From assembly GCF_946227985.1 (NCBI RefSeq), contig NZ_CAMKGL010000009.1, positions 62,001 through 126,000 of the forward strand: DNA of 64,000 bases, given 5' to 3'. This DNA comes from Serratia quinivorans. GTDB lineage: Bacteria; Pseudomonadota; Gammaproteobacteria; Enterobacterales; Enterobacteriaceae. The notes beneath the pieces are model-generated. The model had not been told where the DNA came from. It saw only the letters and a list, made by a program, of their open reading frames with translations, and did no database searches. This document shows positions 49,366 through 57,315 of this stretch, piece after piece (the first letter of the stretch is position 1; each line of letters opens with the position of its first letter). Made by a program: the position numbers and the translations under genes.

Positions 49366-49390
49366 ATTGAATATATATTCATTGGTGATT
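49366..49390 (+). promoter_or_regulatory. Operator copy 2 (GAATATATATTC element) upstream of the transketolase genes
   Basis: Core GAATATATATTC (49369-49380) with GTGATT five bases later, same spacing and orientation as copy 1. Located about 175 bases upstream of the transketolase start. Sharing of this element by both units ties the divergent transketolase genes to the transport/kinase operon. Confidence 0.72.
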
Positions 49391-49565
49391 CCAGGTCAAC
49401 TCAAACAGTATCCAGGCGCAGATAAGTCTGGTGGTAAGGAGGCTGAATGTTCCTGAGTATGATGCAGCGGCGGAAGCCTTGCGATGCCTTGTCTGGGGAT
49501 GTCTGGTTTTTTTAGTCCCTGTCGGAATAAATATTCCAAGTTGAAAATAAATTCAGAGGTATTAA

Positions 49566-50396
49566 ATGAATCCCTATAGCTATGATGTCCAGGCACTTGA
49601 GCGTAAAGCCCGCGCCATACGTCGCCATATCGTCAGATTGAATGCCAACAGCCCTGCCGGTGGGCATACCGGAGCCGACTTGTCTCAGGTTGAACTGATC
49701 ACCGCACTCTATTTTCGCATTCTGAATGTTGCGCCAGATCGTATCGCTGACGACCAGCGCGACATTTACATCCAGTCCAAAGGCCACGCGGTGGGCTGCT
49801 ATTACTGCGTACTGGCCGAAGCGGGTTTCTTCCCCGTTGACTGGCTGGAGACTTATCAGCATGCAAACTCCCATCTTCCTGGCCACCCGGTGCGGCAGAA
49901 AACCCCGGGTATAGAACTCAACACCGGAGCGCTGGGTCACGGCTTGCCCGTTGCCGTGGGGTTGGCGCTTGCTGCCAAAAAAAGCAATAGCGCCCGCCGC
50001 ATCTTTCTAATTACCGGCGATGGCGAACTGACAGAAGGCAGTAACTGGGAAGCTGCGTTGGCTGCAGCGCACTACGGGCTAGATAATCTCGTCATCATTA
50101 ATGACAAGAACAACCTCCAGTTGGCAGGGCCGACCCACGAAATTATGAACACCGATCCGCTGGCCGATAAATGGAAAGCCTTCGGCATGACGGTGACCGA
50201 GTGCCAGGGAAATGACATGGCGTCGGTGGTTGCGACGCTGGAAGGGCTGAAACAGGAAGGTAAACCGAACGTTATTATCGCCAATACCACGAAAGGTGCC
50301 GGTATTTCCTTTATCCAGGGGCGTCCGGAATGGCATCACCGGGTACCGAAAGGCGAAGAAATTGCACTGGCACTGGAGGAACTGAAAGATGAGTAA
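49566..50396 (+). CDS. Transketolase, N-terminal (ThDP-binding) subunit
   Basis: 276-residue first half of a split transketolase. GGHTGADLS near residue 33, SKGHAVGCYY near 75 and NTGALGHGLPVAVGLALAA near 118 belong to the active site. The thiamine-diphosphate motif runs from GDGELTEGSNWEA (about 155) to NDKNN, binding Mg2+ and diphosphate. Two-gene transketolases occur in dedicated pathways such as AptA/AptB of D-apiose use, where they cleave a branched ketose phosphate. Overlaps the C-subunit gene by eight bases. Confidence 0.93.
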   Translation: MNPYSYDVQALERKARAIRRHIVRLNANSPAGGHTGADLSQVELITALYFRILNVAPDRIADDQRDIYIQSKGHAVGCYYCVLAEAGFFPVDWLETYQHANSHLPGHPVRQKTPGIELNTGALGHGLPVAVGLALAAKKSNSARRIFLITGDGELTEGSNWEAALAAAHYGLDNLVIINDKNNLQLAGPTHEIMNTDPLADKWKAFGMTVTECQGNDMASVVATLEGLKQEGKPNVIIANTTKGAGISFIQGRPEWHHRVPKGEEIALALEELKDE

Positions 50397-51324
50397 TGCA
50401 GAACACCTGGCGAGCGTAATGGTTCAAGCGTTTATTGATGCAGTTGAAAGCGGGGTTGATCTGGTGCCGGTGGTGGCTGACTCAACGTCGACGGCAAAAA
50501 TTGCCCCCTTTATTAAACAATTCCCAGGTCGCCTGGTTAACGTAGGCATCGCCGAGCAAAGCATGGTTGGAACGGCTGCCGGTCTGGCGCTGGGCGGGAA
50601 AGTGGCGGTGACCTGTAACGCTGCTCCCTTCCTGATCTCCCGTGCCAATGAGCAAATTAAAGTCGACGTTTGCTACAACAATACCAACGTCAAACTGTTC
50701 GGTCTCAATGCAGGGGCCAGCTATGGCCCACTGGCTAGCACCCACCATGCGATCGATGATCTGGCAGTGATGCGCGGCTTCGGCAATATTCAGATTTATG
50801 CGCCCTCTTCACCGCGAGAATGTCGGCAGATTATCGATTATGCCATTGGTTATCAGGGGCCGGTTTATATTCGCCTCGATGGCAAGGCGCTGCCGGAACT
50901 CTATGATGAAAGCTATCAGTTTGTACCGGGGGCGGTGGTGACGCTGCGCGAAGGTGAAGACATTGCGCTGGTAGCAACCGGGTCGACGGTACATGAAGTT
51001 GTCGATGCTGCGCAAAGGCTGGTCGACGCAGGGATCCAGGCCAAAGTGGTCAGCGTCCCTTCAATTCGTCCATGCGATACTGCAGCCTTGCTGGTGGCGC
51101 TGAAGTCATGCAAAGCGGTGATAACGGTTGAAGAACATAACGTGAATGGCGGGTTGGGGAGCCTGGTCGCGGAAGTGCTGGCCGAAGCGGGTGTCGGCAT
51201 TCCGCTCAGGCGTCTGGGTATTCCTGATGGAGAATATGCGGCGGCGGCCGATCGCAGCTGGCTGCGTCAGCACCACGGTTTTGACGCGGTGTCTATTGCT
51301 GCGCTGGCGCAGAAGATGCGTTAG
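50389..51324 (+). CDS. Transketolase, C-terminal (pyrimidine-binding) subunit
   Basis: 311-residue second half with the PYR domain and the C-terminal transketolase domain. The catalytic glutamate that activates ThDP is in VNVGIAEQSMVGTAAGLA (about 55). ASYGPLASTHHAIDDLAVMRGF contributes the substrate-binding histidine, and the C-terminal domain has VEEHNVNGGLGSLVAEVLAE. With the adjacent N-subunit it forms a full heteromeric enzyme; length and motifs are intact, so both halves are functional rather than a broken gene. A household transketolase should exist elsewhere. Confidence 0.93.
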   Translation: MSNAEHLASVMVQAFIDAVESGVDLVPVVADSTSTAKIAPFIKQFPGRLVNVGIAEQSMVGTAAGLALGGKVAVTCNAAPFLISRANEQIKVDVCYNNTNVKLFGLNAGASYGPLASTHHAIDDLAVMRGFGNIQIYAPSSPRECRQIIDYAIGYQGPVYIRLDGKALPELYDESYQFVPGAVVTLREGEDIALVATGSTVHEVVDAAQRLVDAGIQAKVVSVPSIRPCDTAALLVALKSCKAVITVEEHNVNGGLGSLVAEVLAEAGVGIPLRRLGIPDGEYAAAADRSWLRQHHGFDAVSIAALAQKMR

Positions 51325-51336
51325 CCGTGGGTGAAG

Positions 51337-51358
51337 GGGGGCGCCTTACGGCGCCCTC
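51337..51358 (+). terminator. Terminator after the transketolase genes
   Basis: GGGCGCC-TTAC-GGCGCCC stem between the convergent transketolase and glpQ genes; same stem and loop as the yigL terminator at 40207. Confidence 0.75.
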
Positions 51359-51365
51359 ATTCGAA

Positions 51366-52445
51366 TTACTTGTGCTGGTTCTGCTTTTGCAGGAATTGCA
51401 CGCCCTTATCAGGGAAGTCGGTGAACACGCCGTCAACGCCTGCCTGGTTGTAAATCACGTCATACAGCTGATTTACGTCGGTGACATAGTCCGGCAATGC
51501 GTCTGCACGGATGGTGAAGGGGTGTACCGCCAGCTTGTTGGCATGGGCTTCTTTCACCATATCGGTCAGTACCACCTTGCCCGGTTTGGATTTCTCAGCC
51601 ACCACCAGCATGTGGTAGTCCGGCCCAATGCCATCGGCATACTGGGCGATTTGTTTCATCGCACCCGGCTTGAACATCCAGTCATAGTCATATTCCACCC
51701 ATTTGCCGTCGGCCTTCTGCTCATAGGTTTCCTGCCATTTGTTATAGGCAATCAGTTGGATCAGCTTCAGATCCATGCCCATTTTCGGCTCCAGGTCGGT
51801 TTTAATCCGTTTCAGCTCGTTGGCGTCGAAGCATTGCAGATAGACATTGTCACCCTTGCCGGTATAACCGTACTGCTTCAGCACCGCCAGCACTTTGCTG
51901 GAAATATCCTTGCCTTCCTGCTTGTGGAACCATGGCGCTTTGATTTCCGGATAAATGCCGATGTTCTTGCCGGTTGAATGGTTCAGACCCTGTACAAACT
52001 CGATCTCTTCCTGGAAGGTATGGACGCGGAAATCGGATTTGCCCATCGGGAAACGGCCAGGATAACCCTGCACTTTTTTACCGTTCTCAATCTCGAAGCC
52101 TTCGGTGAACTTCAACGATTTGATTTCCGGCAAGGTAAAGTCGATGGCGTAATAGCGGCCGTCTTTACGTGCGCGGTCCGGGAAACGTTCGGCTACGTCG
52201 GTGACGCGATCGAGGTAGTGGTCATGCAACACCACCAGCTCGTTGTCCTTGGTCATCACCAGATCCTGCTCGAGGAAGTCTGCACCCTGCGCGTAGGCCA
52301 TAGCCTTCGCCGGCAGCGTGTGTTCCGGCAGATAGCCACTGGCGCCACGGTGGGCGATCACCACCTTGTCGGCAGCCTGTGCGGCGCTGACCATTGAGGT
52401 GGCCAGGATAATCCCTGTCAGCAGGGCTTTGACTTGAGTCCGCAT
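51366..52445 (-). CDS. glpQ: GlpQ, periplasmic glycerophosphodiester phosphodiesterase
   Basis: Hydrolyses deacylated phospholipids to glycerol-3-phosphate, which GlpT imports. About 359 residues with a signal peptide (LLTGIILATSMVSAAQA). The GDPD motif IAHRGASGYLPEHT, metal ligands in FLEQDLVMTKDNELVVLHDHYLDR, and NIGIYPEIKAP are intact. Start ATG 52445 is preferred over ATG 52460 because TGGAGA lies at good distance before the former only. Downstream of glpT on the same strand, with a 244-base gap containing hairpins. Confidence 0.94.
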   Translation of the reverse strand: MRTQVKALLTGIILATSMVSAAQAADKVVIAHRGASGYLPEHTLPAKAMAYAQGADFLEQDLVMTKDNELVVLHDHYLDRVTDVAERFPDRARKDGRYYAIDFTLPEIKSLKFTEGFEIENGKKVQGYPGRFPMGKSDFRVHTFQEEIEFVQGLNHSTGKNIGIYPEIKAPWFHKQEGKDISSKVLAVLKQYGYTGKGDNVYLQCFDANELKRIKTDLEPKMGMDLKLIQLIAYNKWQETYEQKADGKWVEYDYDWMFKPGAMKQIAQYADGIGPDYHMLVVAEKSKPGKVVLTDMVKEAHANKLAVHPFTIRADALPDYVTDVNQLYDVIYNQAGVDGVFTDFPDKGVQFLQKQNQHK

Positions 52446-52482
52446 TCTGTTGTTCTCCATATTCTAGGGGCAGGGGTAGTAA

Positions 52483-52503
52483 AAAGGCCGCAGTGCGGCC
52501 TTT
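52483..52503 (-). terminator. Terminator hairpin just upstream of glpQ
   Basis: AAAGGCCGC-AGT-GCGGCCTTT; on the minus strand it is followed by a T run, i.e. a complete intrinsic terminator 38 bases before the glpQ start. The same stem sequence occurs at 52645-52663. Confidence 0.7.
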
Positions 52504-52514
52504 AAAGTTGCTGA

Positions 52515-52548
52515 CAAAGCAGGAAAAAGCGTGGTTTTTCCTGCTTTG
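52515..52548 (-). other. Long hairpin in the glpT-glpQ gap
   Basis: CAAAGCAGGAAAAA-GCGTGG-TTTTTCCTGCTTTG, 14-bp perfect stem. A further AT-rich hairpin AAAATCAAT-AA-ATTGATTTT lies at 52562-52581. Together with the duplicated GGCCGC stems they make four hairpins in 180 bases. Confidence 0.75.
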
Positions 52549-52644
52549 TGGTGGTTGGCCGAAAATCAATAAATTGATTTTCCTGATTTTTTGTTTATCA
52601 ACCTCTACTTGCTCTGGGCAGGAATGAGGTTTGTCTTCAGTCTG

Positions 52645-52663
52645 AAGGCCGCAGTGCGGCCTT
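52645..52663 (-). terminator. Hairpin after glpT
   Basis: AAGGCCGC-AGT-GCGGCCTT, 27 bases after the glpT stop, sharing its stem with the hairpin at 52483 but lacking a T run on the minus strand (CAGACTG follows). Confidence 0.6.
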
Positions 52664-52689
52664 TAAATAATGCGAAAGTTGTATGACGC

Positions 52690-54045
52690 TTAACCGCGTT
52701 TGTTGGCAGCGATTTCCGCGTGGTGTTTTTTCTCGCTCAGCATGGTCAACAGCAGCAACAATACTGCACCGACGCTGCCGCCAATCATCACCATAAAGCC
52801 GCCGTCCCAACCGAAGTAGTCAACGGTGTAGCCGACGATGGCGCTGGCTGCGACTGAACCGCCCAGATAACCGAACAGGCCGGTGAAGCCCGCCGCGGTA
52901 CCTGCCGCTTTCTTCGGTGCCAGTTCCAGTGCGTGCAGACCGATCAGCATCACCGGCCCGTAAATCAGGAAGCCGATGGTGATCATGCAGGCCATGTCGA
53001 TGCCAGGGTTACCGACCGGGTTGAGCCAGTAAACGACGGTGGCGATGGTGACCAGGGTCATGAAGAACACGCCGGTGGCGCCACGGTTGCCCTTGAACAC
53101 CTTGTCCGACATCCAGCCGCACAGCAGGGTGCCCGGAATACCGGCGTATTCGTACAGGAAGTAGGCCCAGGAAGATTTATCCAGCGTGAAGTGCTTCACT
53201 TCTTTCAGGTAGGTCGGTGACCAGTCCAGGATGCCGTAACGCAGCAGGTAAACGAACACGTTGGCCACGGCGATGTACCACAGCAATTTGTTCGGCAGGA
53301 TGTACTGCATGAAGATTTGCTTGGCGGTCAGTTCTTCTTCTGCTTTCTCGCTGTAGTCGTCCGGATAATCGTTTTTGTATTCTTCGATCGGCGGCAGGCC
53401 GCAGGATTGCGGGGTGTCACGCATCAGGGCGAAGGCGATCAGGGCCACCAGGATGGCACCGAAGGCCGGCATATACAGCGCTGCATGCCAGTCGTTGAAC
53501 CAGGCCATGCCCAGCAGGAACAGCAGTGGCGGCAGACCGCCACCCACGTTATGGGCACAGTTCCAGACCGAAACGATGCTGCCGCGCTCTTTCTGCGACC
53601 ACCAGTGCACCATGGTACGGCCACATGGCGGCCAGCCCATCCCCTGGAACCAACCGCACAGGAACAGCAGCACGAACATGACCGCGATGCTCGAAGTCGC
53701 CCATGGCACGAAGCCCATGAACAGCATTACCGCGGCAGCCAGGATCAGGCCGGCGGGCAGGAACACGCGGGGGTTGGAGCGGTCAGAAACCGACCCCATG
53801 ATGAATTTGGAAAAACCGTAGGCGATGGAAATACCGGACAGCGCGAAACCGAGGTCACCGCGGCTGAAGCCCTGGTCGATCAGGTAAGGCATGGCCAGGG
53901 TGAAGTTCTTGCGCACCAGGTAGTAGGCGGCATAACCGAAGAAAATCCCCATAAAAATTTGCCAGCGCAATTTACGGTACAGCGGGTCGACTTTGTCGAC
54001 CGGCACACGGGAAATGTGTGCTGCCGGCTTAAAAATACTCAACAT
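52690..54045 (-). CDS. glpT: GlpT, glycerol-3-phosphate:phosphate antiporter
   Basis: MFS organophosphate:Pi antiporter with 12 helices, 451 residues. [24 protein letters not shown] at the N-terminus contains the phosphate-binding arginine, matching E. coli Arg45; [22 protein letters not shown] and [16 protein letters not shown] are family signatures. It also carries fosfomycin into cells. Divergent from glpABC, with a CRP site and GlpR-like sequences in the 365-base gap. Confidence 0.96.
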   Translation of the reverse strand: MLSIFKPAAHISRVPVDKVDPLYRKLRWQIFMGIFFGYAAYYLVRKNFTLAMPYLIDQGFSRGDLGFALSGISIAYGFSKFIMGSVSDRSNPRVFLPAGLILAAAVMLFMGFVPWATSSIAVMFVLLFLCGWFQGMGWPPCGRTMVHWWSQKERGSIVSVWNCAHNVGGGLPPLLFLLGMAWFNDWHAALYMPAFGAILVALIAFALMRDTPQSCGLPPIEEYKNDYPDDYSEKAEEELTAKQIFMQYILPNKLLWYIAVANVFVYLLRYGILDWSPTYLKEVKHFTLDKSSWAYFLYEYAGIPGTLLCGWMSDKVFKGNRGATGVFFMTLVTIATVVYWLNPVGNPGIDMACMITIGFLIYGPVMLIGLHALELAPKKAAGTAAGFTGLFGYLGGSVAASAIVGYTVDYFGWDGGFMVMIGGSVGAVLLLLLTMLSEKKHHAEIAANKRG

Positions 54046-54135
54046 GAGCGCCTCCGATGGCTTTATCTAGTTATCACATCAATATGACCTTTTACGTTCA
54101 TTTGATGATTGAGCGGATATCGAATGTGGTGTTTT

Positions 54136-54155
54136 TTTGTTCCATAACGAGCGTC
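54136..54155 (+). promoter_or_regulatory. Candidate GlpR operator in the glpT-glpA gap
   Basis: TTTGTTCCATAACGAGCGTC resembles the GlpR consensus ATGTTCGATAACGAACAT. Further half-site-like TTCGTT motifs occur at 54319-54336. The exact occupied sites cannot be settled by eye. Confidence 0.45.
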
Positions 54156-54272
54156 ATCCTAGTCAAATCAGCCTGGCGTCGCTGTGATGAATGGCGCAAT
54201 TGTTACACTTTTATGAAACACCGGCGGATTTTGAGCGATTCGTTAACGTTATGAAATAGAAAAACGCCTAAA

Positions 54273-54294
54273 AATCGTGATTATGATCACATTC
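54273..54294 (+). promoter_or_regulatory. CRP site in the glpT-glpA gap
   Basis: CGTGA-TTATGA-TCACA with flanking AAT and TTC is one base from consensus. It is positioned between the divergent glp operons, so cAMP-CRP probably activates both. The gap (54046-54410) has no ORF. Confidence 0.78.
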
Positions 54295-54410
54295 ATGGTT
54301 TTTTGTGGACATTTGGTTTTCGTTTTAAGTTCGTTATTGTTCCTTATCAAACAAAGCCCCCAATAACTGTGGCTCAATAGGCTAATAATCACGGATCCTG
54401 AGAGAGCCTC

Positions 54411-56054
54411 ATGAGCAGCCATTCATCGGATAACGAAACGGATGTGATCATTATTGGCGGCGGTGCGACCGGTGCGGGCATTGCTCGTGACTGCGCGCGC
54501 CGTGGCCTGCGTTGCATACTGCTGGAGCGTCACGATATTGCCACCGGTGCCACTGGCCGTAACCACGGCCTGCTGCACAGTGGAGCACGCTATGCGGTGA
54601 CCGACGGCGAGTCGGCGCGTGAATGCATAGAAGAAAACCACATCCTCAAGCGTATTGCGCACCACTGCATCGAGCGTACCGATGGGCTGTTTATTACGCT
54701 GCCGCAGGATTCACTGGCCTATCAACAACAGTTTATTGCCTCCTGCCACAGCGCCGGTATCAACGCCGAAGCGATTGACCCACAGCTGGCGCTGCGTCTG
54801 GAGCCGGCGGCCAATCCGGCGCTGATCGGCGCGGTTCGCGTGCCGGACGGCACTGTCGATCCTTTCCGTCTGACCGCCGCCAATATGCTCGATGCCCGGG
54901 AGCACGGTGCGCAGATCCTCACCTATCATCAGGTGGTCGGTTTACTTCGTGCTGGCGATCGCGTAACCGGAGTGCGCGTTTTCGACCATCAATCTGCGCA
55001 GCGCTACGATATTCATGCCGAAGTGGTCGTCAATGCCGCCGGCATCTGGGGCCAGCAGATTGCGGAATATGCCGATCTGCGCATTCGCATGTTCCCGGCC
55101 AAGGGCGCGCTGCTGATCCTCGGCCACCGCATCAACAACATGGTGATCAACCGCTGCCGCAAACCGGCGGATGCCGACATTTTGGTGCCGGGCGACACCA
55201 TCTCGGTGATTGGCACCACCTCCACCCATATTGACTATGACCAGATCGACAACATGCTGGTGACGCCGCAGGAGGTGGACATTCTGATCCGCGAGGGGGC
55301 GCTGTTGGCACCGGAGCTGGCGCAGACGCGTATTCTGCGCGCCTATGCCGGTGTGCGCCCACTGGTAGCCAGTGACGACGACCCCAGCGGCCGCAACGTC
55401 AGCCGCGGTATCGTGCTGCTCGATCATGCCAGCCGCGACGGCCTGGAAGGCTTTATCACCATTACCGGCGGCAAGTTGATGACCTACCGGCTGATGGCGC
55501 AGTGGGCGACCGATAAAGTGTGTGAAAAACTCCGGTTGGACAGCCCTTGTACCACCGCGCAGGAAGCCTTGCCCGGCTCACGGCAGTCGGCGGAAGAAAC
55601 GGTGCGCAGCGTGGTTTCTCTGCCCGCCAGCATTCGCGGCTCGGCGGTTTATCGCCACGGCGACAGGGCCAGTCAGGTACCGGCCGGCGATCGGCTGGAT
55701 AACAGTCTGGTGTGCGAATGCGAAGCGGTAACCGCCGGAGAGGTGCGTTATGCGGTGAACTCCCTCACCGTCAATAACCTGGTCGATTTGCGCCGCCGTA
55801 CCCGCGTTGGTATGGGTACCTGTCAGGGGGAACTCTGCGCCTGCCGTGCCGCCGGTCTGTTGACGCGGTTTAACGTCACTAGCCCGCAGCAGTCTATCGA
55901 TCAGCTATCGCATTTCCTTAACGAGCGTTGGAAAGGGGTGAGACCGATCGCCTGGGGCGATGCGTTACGTGAAAGTGAGTTTACCAGCTGGGTTTATCAG
56001 GGATTGTGCGGGCTTGATGCCCGAGGGGAACAGGGGGCCGATGATGCGATTTGA
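54411..56054 (+). CDS. glpA: GlpA, anaerobic glycerol-3-phosphate dehydrogenase, catalytic subunit
   Basis: FAD enzyme that oxidises sn-glycerol-3-phosphate to dihydroxyacetone phosphate during anaerobic respiration. 547 residues: the N-terminal dinucleotide fold VIIIGGGATGAGIARDCARRG with GATGRNHGLLHSGARYAV, and a C-terminal BFD-like [2Fe-2S] domain with cysteines in LVCECEAVTAGEV and GMGTCQGELCACRAAG. Complexes with GlpB and GlpC. The stop overlaps the start of glpB. Confidence 0.96.
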   Translation: MSSHSSDNETDVIIIGGGATGAGIARDCARRGLRCILLERHDIATGATGRNHGLLHSGARYAVTDGESARECIEENHILKRIAHHCIERTDGLFITLPQDSLAYQQQFIASCHSAGINAEAIDPQLALRLEPAANPALIGAVRVPDGTVDPFRLTAANMLDAREHGAQILTYHQVVGLLRAGDRVTGVRVFDHQSAQRYDIHAEVVVNAAGIWGQQIAEYADLRIRMFPAKGALLILGHRINNMVINRCRKPADADILVPGDTISVIGTTSTHIDYDQIDNMLVTPQEVDILIREGALLAPELAQTRILRAYAGVRPLVASDDDPSGRNVSRGIVLLDHASRDGLEGFITITGGKLMTYRLMAQWATDKVCEKLRLDSPCTTAQEALPGSRQSAEETVRSVVSLPASIRGSAVYRHGDRASQVPAGDRLDNSLVCECEAVTAGEVRYAVNSLTVNNLVDLRRRTRVGMGTCQGELCACRAAGLLTRFNVTSPQQSIDQLSHFLNERWKGVRPIAWGDALRESEFTSWVYQGLCGLDARGEQGADDAI

Positions 56055-57315
56055 CGTAGTGGTGATTGGCGGTGGCCTGGCAGGCATGAGCTGCGCCATT
56101 CGACTGGCGGAACAGGGCAAGCGTTGTGCCGTGGTCAGTTCTGGCCAAAGCGCACTCTATTTTTCATCCGGATCGCTTGATCTGCTGGCGCAGTTGCCCG
56201 ATGGCACCCGGGTGGAATCACCGTTGATGGCGCTACCGGCTCTTGCGCTGCAGGCGCCACGGCATCCTTATTCGCTGATGGGCGCTGAACGGGTAGCCGC
56301 ACTGTCGGATGACGCGGCCCAGCTACTGCAACGCTGTGGTTTGAGCCTGCAGGGCAGCAGTACACGTAATCATTTGCGGGTGACTCCGTTGGGTACGCGC
56401 CGGGCCACCTGGCTTAGCCCTCAGGCTATTCCGGTCACGCCGTTGGACGGCGAGTTGCCGTGGAAAAATATTGCAGTGATCGGCATTGAAGGATTTTTGG
56501 ATTTTCAGCCACAGCTGGCCGCCAGTTCCCTGGTACAGGCGCTGGGCATCAAGGCTGAAGTCGCTTATATGCACTTGCCGGCGCTGGATCGGCTGCGTAA
56601 CAACCCCAGTGAGTTCCGGGCGGTGAATATCGCCAGAGTGCTGGATCTGCCGGAAAACCTGGCGCCGATGGCGGAAGAAATGCGCCGGTTGGCCGGTGAT
56701 GCGGAGGCGATTTTCCTGCCTGCCTGTCTGGGGCTGGAAGATGATACCTCACTGGCCGCATTGCAGGCGGCGGTGGGTAAACCGATTCTGCTGTTACCGA
56801 CGTTGCCGCCTTCGGTACTGGGTATGCGCCTGCATCAGGCGCTGCGTTCGCGTCTGCAGCAACTGGGCGGCGTTTTTATGCCGGGTGACAGCGTACTGCG
56901 GGCAGATATCGAAGCCGGGCGGGTCACTGGCCTTTATACCCGCAACCATACCGATATTCCGTTGCTGGCGCAGCAGGTGGTGCTGGCCAGCGGCAGCTTC
57001 TTCAGCAACGGGCTGGTGGCGGACTTCGACGGAATACGTGAACCGGTGTTTGGGCTGGATGTCGACAGCCGCGCAGATCGCGCAGACTGGAGCTGCCGCA
57101 ATCTGTTTGCTCCACAGCCCTATTTGCAATTTGGCGTACGTACCGATAACCGGCTGCGTGCCTTAAGGCAGGGGGAGCCATTGAGCAACCTGTATGCCAT
57201 CGGCGCAGTGACCGGTGGCTATGATCCCCTGCAGCAGGGCTGCGGTGCGGGTGTTTCGCTGATCGGGGCGCTGTACGTCGCGCAACAGATTGCGGCACAG
57301 GAGGAGCGTCCATGA
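56044..57315 (+). CDS. glpB: GlpB, anaerobic glycerol-3-phosphate dehydrogenase subunit B
   Basis: FAD-binding-type subunit that links GlpA to the membrane subunit. 423 residues, starting MRFDVVVIGGGLAGMSCA with the Rossmann GxGxxG, then QSALYFSSGSLDLLAQLPDG, RVTPLGTRRATWLS and the C-terminal GAVTGGYDPLQQGCGAGVS. Adjacent ATGs at 56041 and 56044; the second matches E. coli, and GGGGG lies upstream. Overlaps glpA by 11 bases and glpC by ATGA. Confidence 0.95.
   Translation: MRFDVVVIGGGLAGMSCAIRLAEQGKRCAVVSSGQSALYFSSGSLDLLAQLPDGTRVESPLMALPALALQAPRHPYSLMGAERVAALSDDAAQLLQRCGLSLQGSSTRNHLRVTPLGTRRATWLSPQAIPVTPLDGELPWKNIAVIGIEGFLDFQPQLAASSLVQALGIKAEVAYMHLPALDRLRNNPSEFRAVNIARVLDLPENLAPMAEEMRRLAGDAEAIFLPACLGLEDDTSLAALQAAVGKPILLLPTLPPSVLGMRLHQALRSRLQQLGGVFMPGDSVLRADIEAGRVTGLYTRNHTDIPLLAQQVVLASGSFFSNGLVADFDGIREPVFGLDVDSRADRADWSCRNLFAPQPYLQFGVRTDNRLRALRQGEPLSNLYAIGAVTGGYDPLQQGCGAGVSLIGALYVAQQIAAQEERP

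Noticed and set aside
49566-51324. Frameshifted single transketolase gene
   Set aside because: The overlap, separate start with its own context, and intact motifs in both halves match known two-subunit transketolases.
53317-54087. Plus-strand frame of 256 codons opposite glpT
   Set aside because: Antisense to a clear GlpT; no start context and no family.
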